Assembly: GCA_036376245.1 (NCBI GenBank) | Contig: DASVAS010000007.1 | Span: 310,001-374,000, forward strand | Length of the DNA stretch: 64,000 nucleotides | From: DATARR01 sp036376245 | Lineage (GTDB): Bacteria > Acidobacteriota > Thermoanaerobaculia > Multivoradales > UBA5704 | Direction of reading: 5' to 3' | The notes under the pieces: model-generated | Seen by the model: the letters and a program-made list of their open reading frames with translations, nothing else | Told to the model about the DNA's origin: nothing | Databases searched by the model: none | Program-made: the position numbers and the translations under genes | Shown: in pieces, positions 63,220 to 64,000 of the stretch | Layout: each line of letters opens with the position of its first letter | Position numbering within the stretch: position 1 is the stretch's first letter

Positions 63220-64000
63220 TCAGGGCGAAACCGTTGAATCTGCCAGGCTGGCGAGGATCTCGGATGCCACTACGGCGTGACCGGCGGCGTTGAAGTGACG
63301 ATCCTCTCTAAAAACGAGAGACCGCCCAGTGCGTTGGATCCTTTCGATCGCGGGTCCAAGGTCGACTTCGCGAGCTCCCGTGGGTGTTTCACCAGCGAGG
63401 ATCTCGTGTTTGGGCACTACCAGCAGAAAGTCAGCGCCGGCGGCTTCGCACTGCTGTCTCATCTGTTCTACCAGGAACGCGACAAGCCGTGCTCCTCGTG
63501 CGCGCTCAGGCTGGCTTTGTGGCTTGCGGCTGAGCATGTCGATCCCGGTACGGATGGACGCGAGCAGATACGACCGTTGTTCAATCCATCCGAGAGGAAA
63601 ACCACTGGACCGGAAGGGTTCGATCGTGCCGTTGATGTTGATTCTCGGTTTGCCGCGTCCGTACATGCGGTCCTGCGTCACGTCGAATACGTCGTTGGCT
63701 GTCAGCGTGTAGATGACAAGGGCTGAATTCAGTGGGGATTGGCGACCGTGATGCATCAAGGCAAGGTAGCTCTGGTCTGTCCCGTAGCCTGGGACTCCCA
63801 GATTGACGGTGCGCCGGTCGAGCGCATGACCCACTCGCGACACGAACGTATCGCGGGCGTCGACTCCCCAGCCAAAGGTTATCGAGTCGCCGACAAAGAC
63901 GATCGGAGGGCCTGAAGAGCCGCCCGGTGTGACCCGGTGACCCTCGGCATCGAGCTGGACCATGACGTCGAAGTCAGGTTGGCGGTGACGAAGCCTCACG
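63220..64000 (-). CDS. SGNH/GDSL hydrolase (5' truncated by window end)
   Basis: About 260 residues are visible, with SGNH blocks I (FVGDSITFGWG, nucleophile Ser), a glycine block (NLGVPGYGTDQSYL), an Asn block (LTANDVFD) and the C-terminal catalytic pair in DRHFNAAGH. The frame is still open at the window edge, so the N-terminus (possibly with a membrane anchor) lies outside. Substrate unknown; relatives include esterases and acyl-transfer enzymes on polysaccharides. Convergent with the MOSC gene. Confidence 0.85.
   Translation of the reverse strand, partial: VRLRHRQPDFDVMVQLDAEGHRVTPGGSSGPPIVFVGDSITFGWGVDARDTFVSRVGHALDRRTVNLGVPGYGTDQSYLALMHHGRQSPLNSALVIYTLTANDVFDVTQDRMYGRGKPRININGTIEPFRSSGFPLGWIEQRSYLLASIRTGIDMLSRKPQSQPERARGARLVAFLVEQMRQQCEAAGADFLLVVPKHEILAGETPTGAREVDLGPAIERIQRTGRSLVFREDRHFNAAGHAVVASEILASLADSTVSP

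Overview
The window is high-GC bacterial chromosome, densely packed and with many start/stop overlaps of 4 nt. There is no rRNA, tRNA, integrase, phage block or CRISPR array that I can support. A complete bacillithiol set (bshC-bshB1-bshA), a membrane pyrophosphatase, SBBP/Calx-beta secreted proteins, a C-terminal DGFESG-type motif and a DUF3473-like deacetylase fit an Acidobacteriota-like organism. This is inferred from gene content; no marker gene proves it.

Layout. 1-4401: cell-wall precursor genes yvcK (5' end outside the window), glmU and glmS, then an orphan HicB-like gene whose 3' end runs into a palindromic repeat doublet. 4474-14616: a membrane-anchored MutS-like ATPase, hppA, a transmembrane pseudokinase, an ABC exporter and a lipoprotein. 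14689-16676: small membrane and quality-control genes (SspB-like, YidD, DUF2752, DUF4190, DUF4870). 16781-21559: an IMPACT/YigZ protein and the bacillithiol operon, preceded by an overlapping methyltransferase. 21634-22598: an FGE-like protein and a small membrane protein.

22852-31226: two overlapping soluble hybrid histidine kinases. The larger, 2202 aa, has twelve near-identical 92-residue HAMP-type units plus a divergent leading one, then GAF, HisKA, HATPase and three receiver domains. This is the most striking object here. 31514-42446: secreted proteins (zinc-ribbon/DUF2225-like, Fes-type esterase, DGFESG-tailed lipoprotein, SBBP/Calx-beta protein), an unrecognised Trp-rich 752-aa protein with a DUF1360 protein and a small Cys protein, and a ZIP transporter.

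42547-51062: a polysaccharide locus. Six minus-strand genes, each joined to the next by a 4-nt overlap, encode a deacetylase-like/GT2 fusion, DegT aminotransferase, Gfo/Idh/MocA oxidoreductase, left-handed beta-helix acetyltransferase, FAD-dependent oxidoreductase and a GT39-type transferase. The middle three match the logic of a WbpB/WbpE/WbpD-like N-acetylated amino-sugar pathway. A separate deacetylase converges on the operon. 51376-58794: assorted metabolic and secreted genes (LprI-like, HEAT-PQQ, GNAT, 5'-3' exonuclease, D-aminoacylase-like, RibD-like). 58795-62478: a gene-poor, lower-GC stretch with a LecA-like lectin, a PD-(D/E)xK nuclease with Zn-finger cysteines, an unknown lipoprotein and a large nested palindrome. 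62479-64000: a MOSC protein and a truncated SGNH hydrolase.

Several non-coding inverted-repeat elements (4353-4470, 22624-22822, 31424-31515, 54688-54924, 56547-56576, 61831-62109) are scattered through the window and look like MITE/REP-type dispersed repeats.
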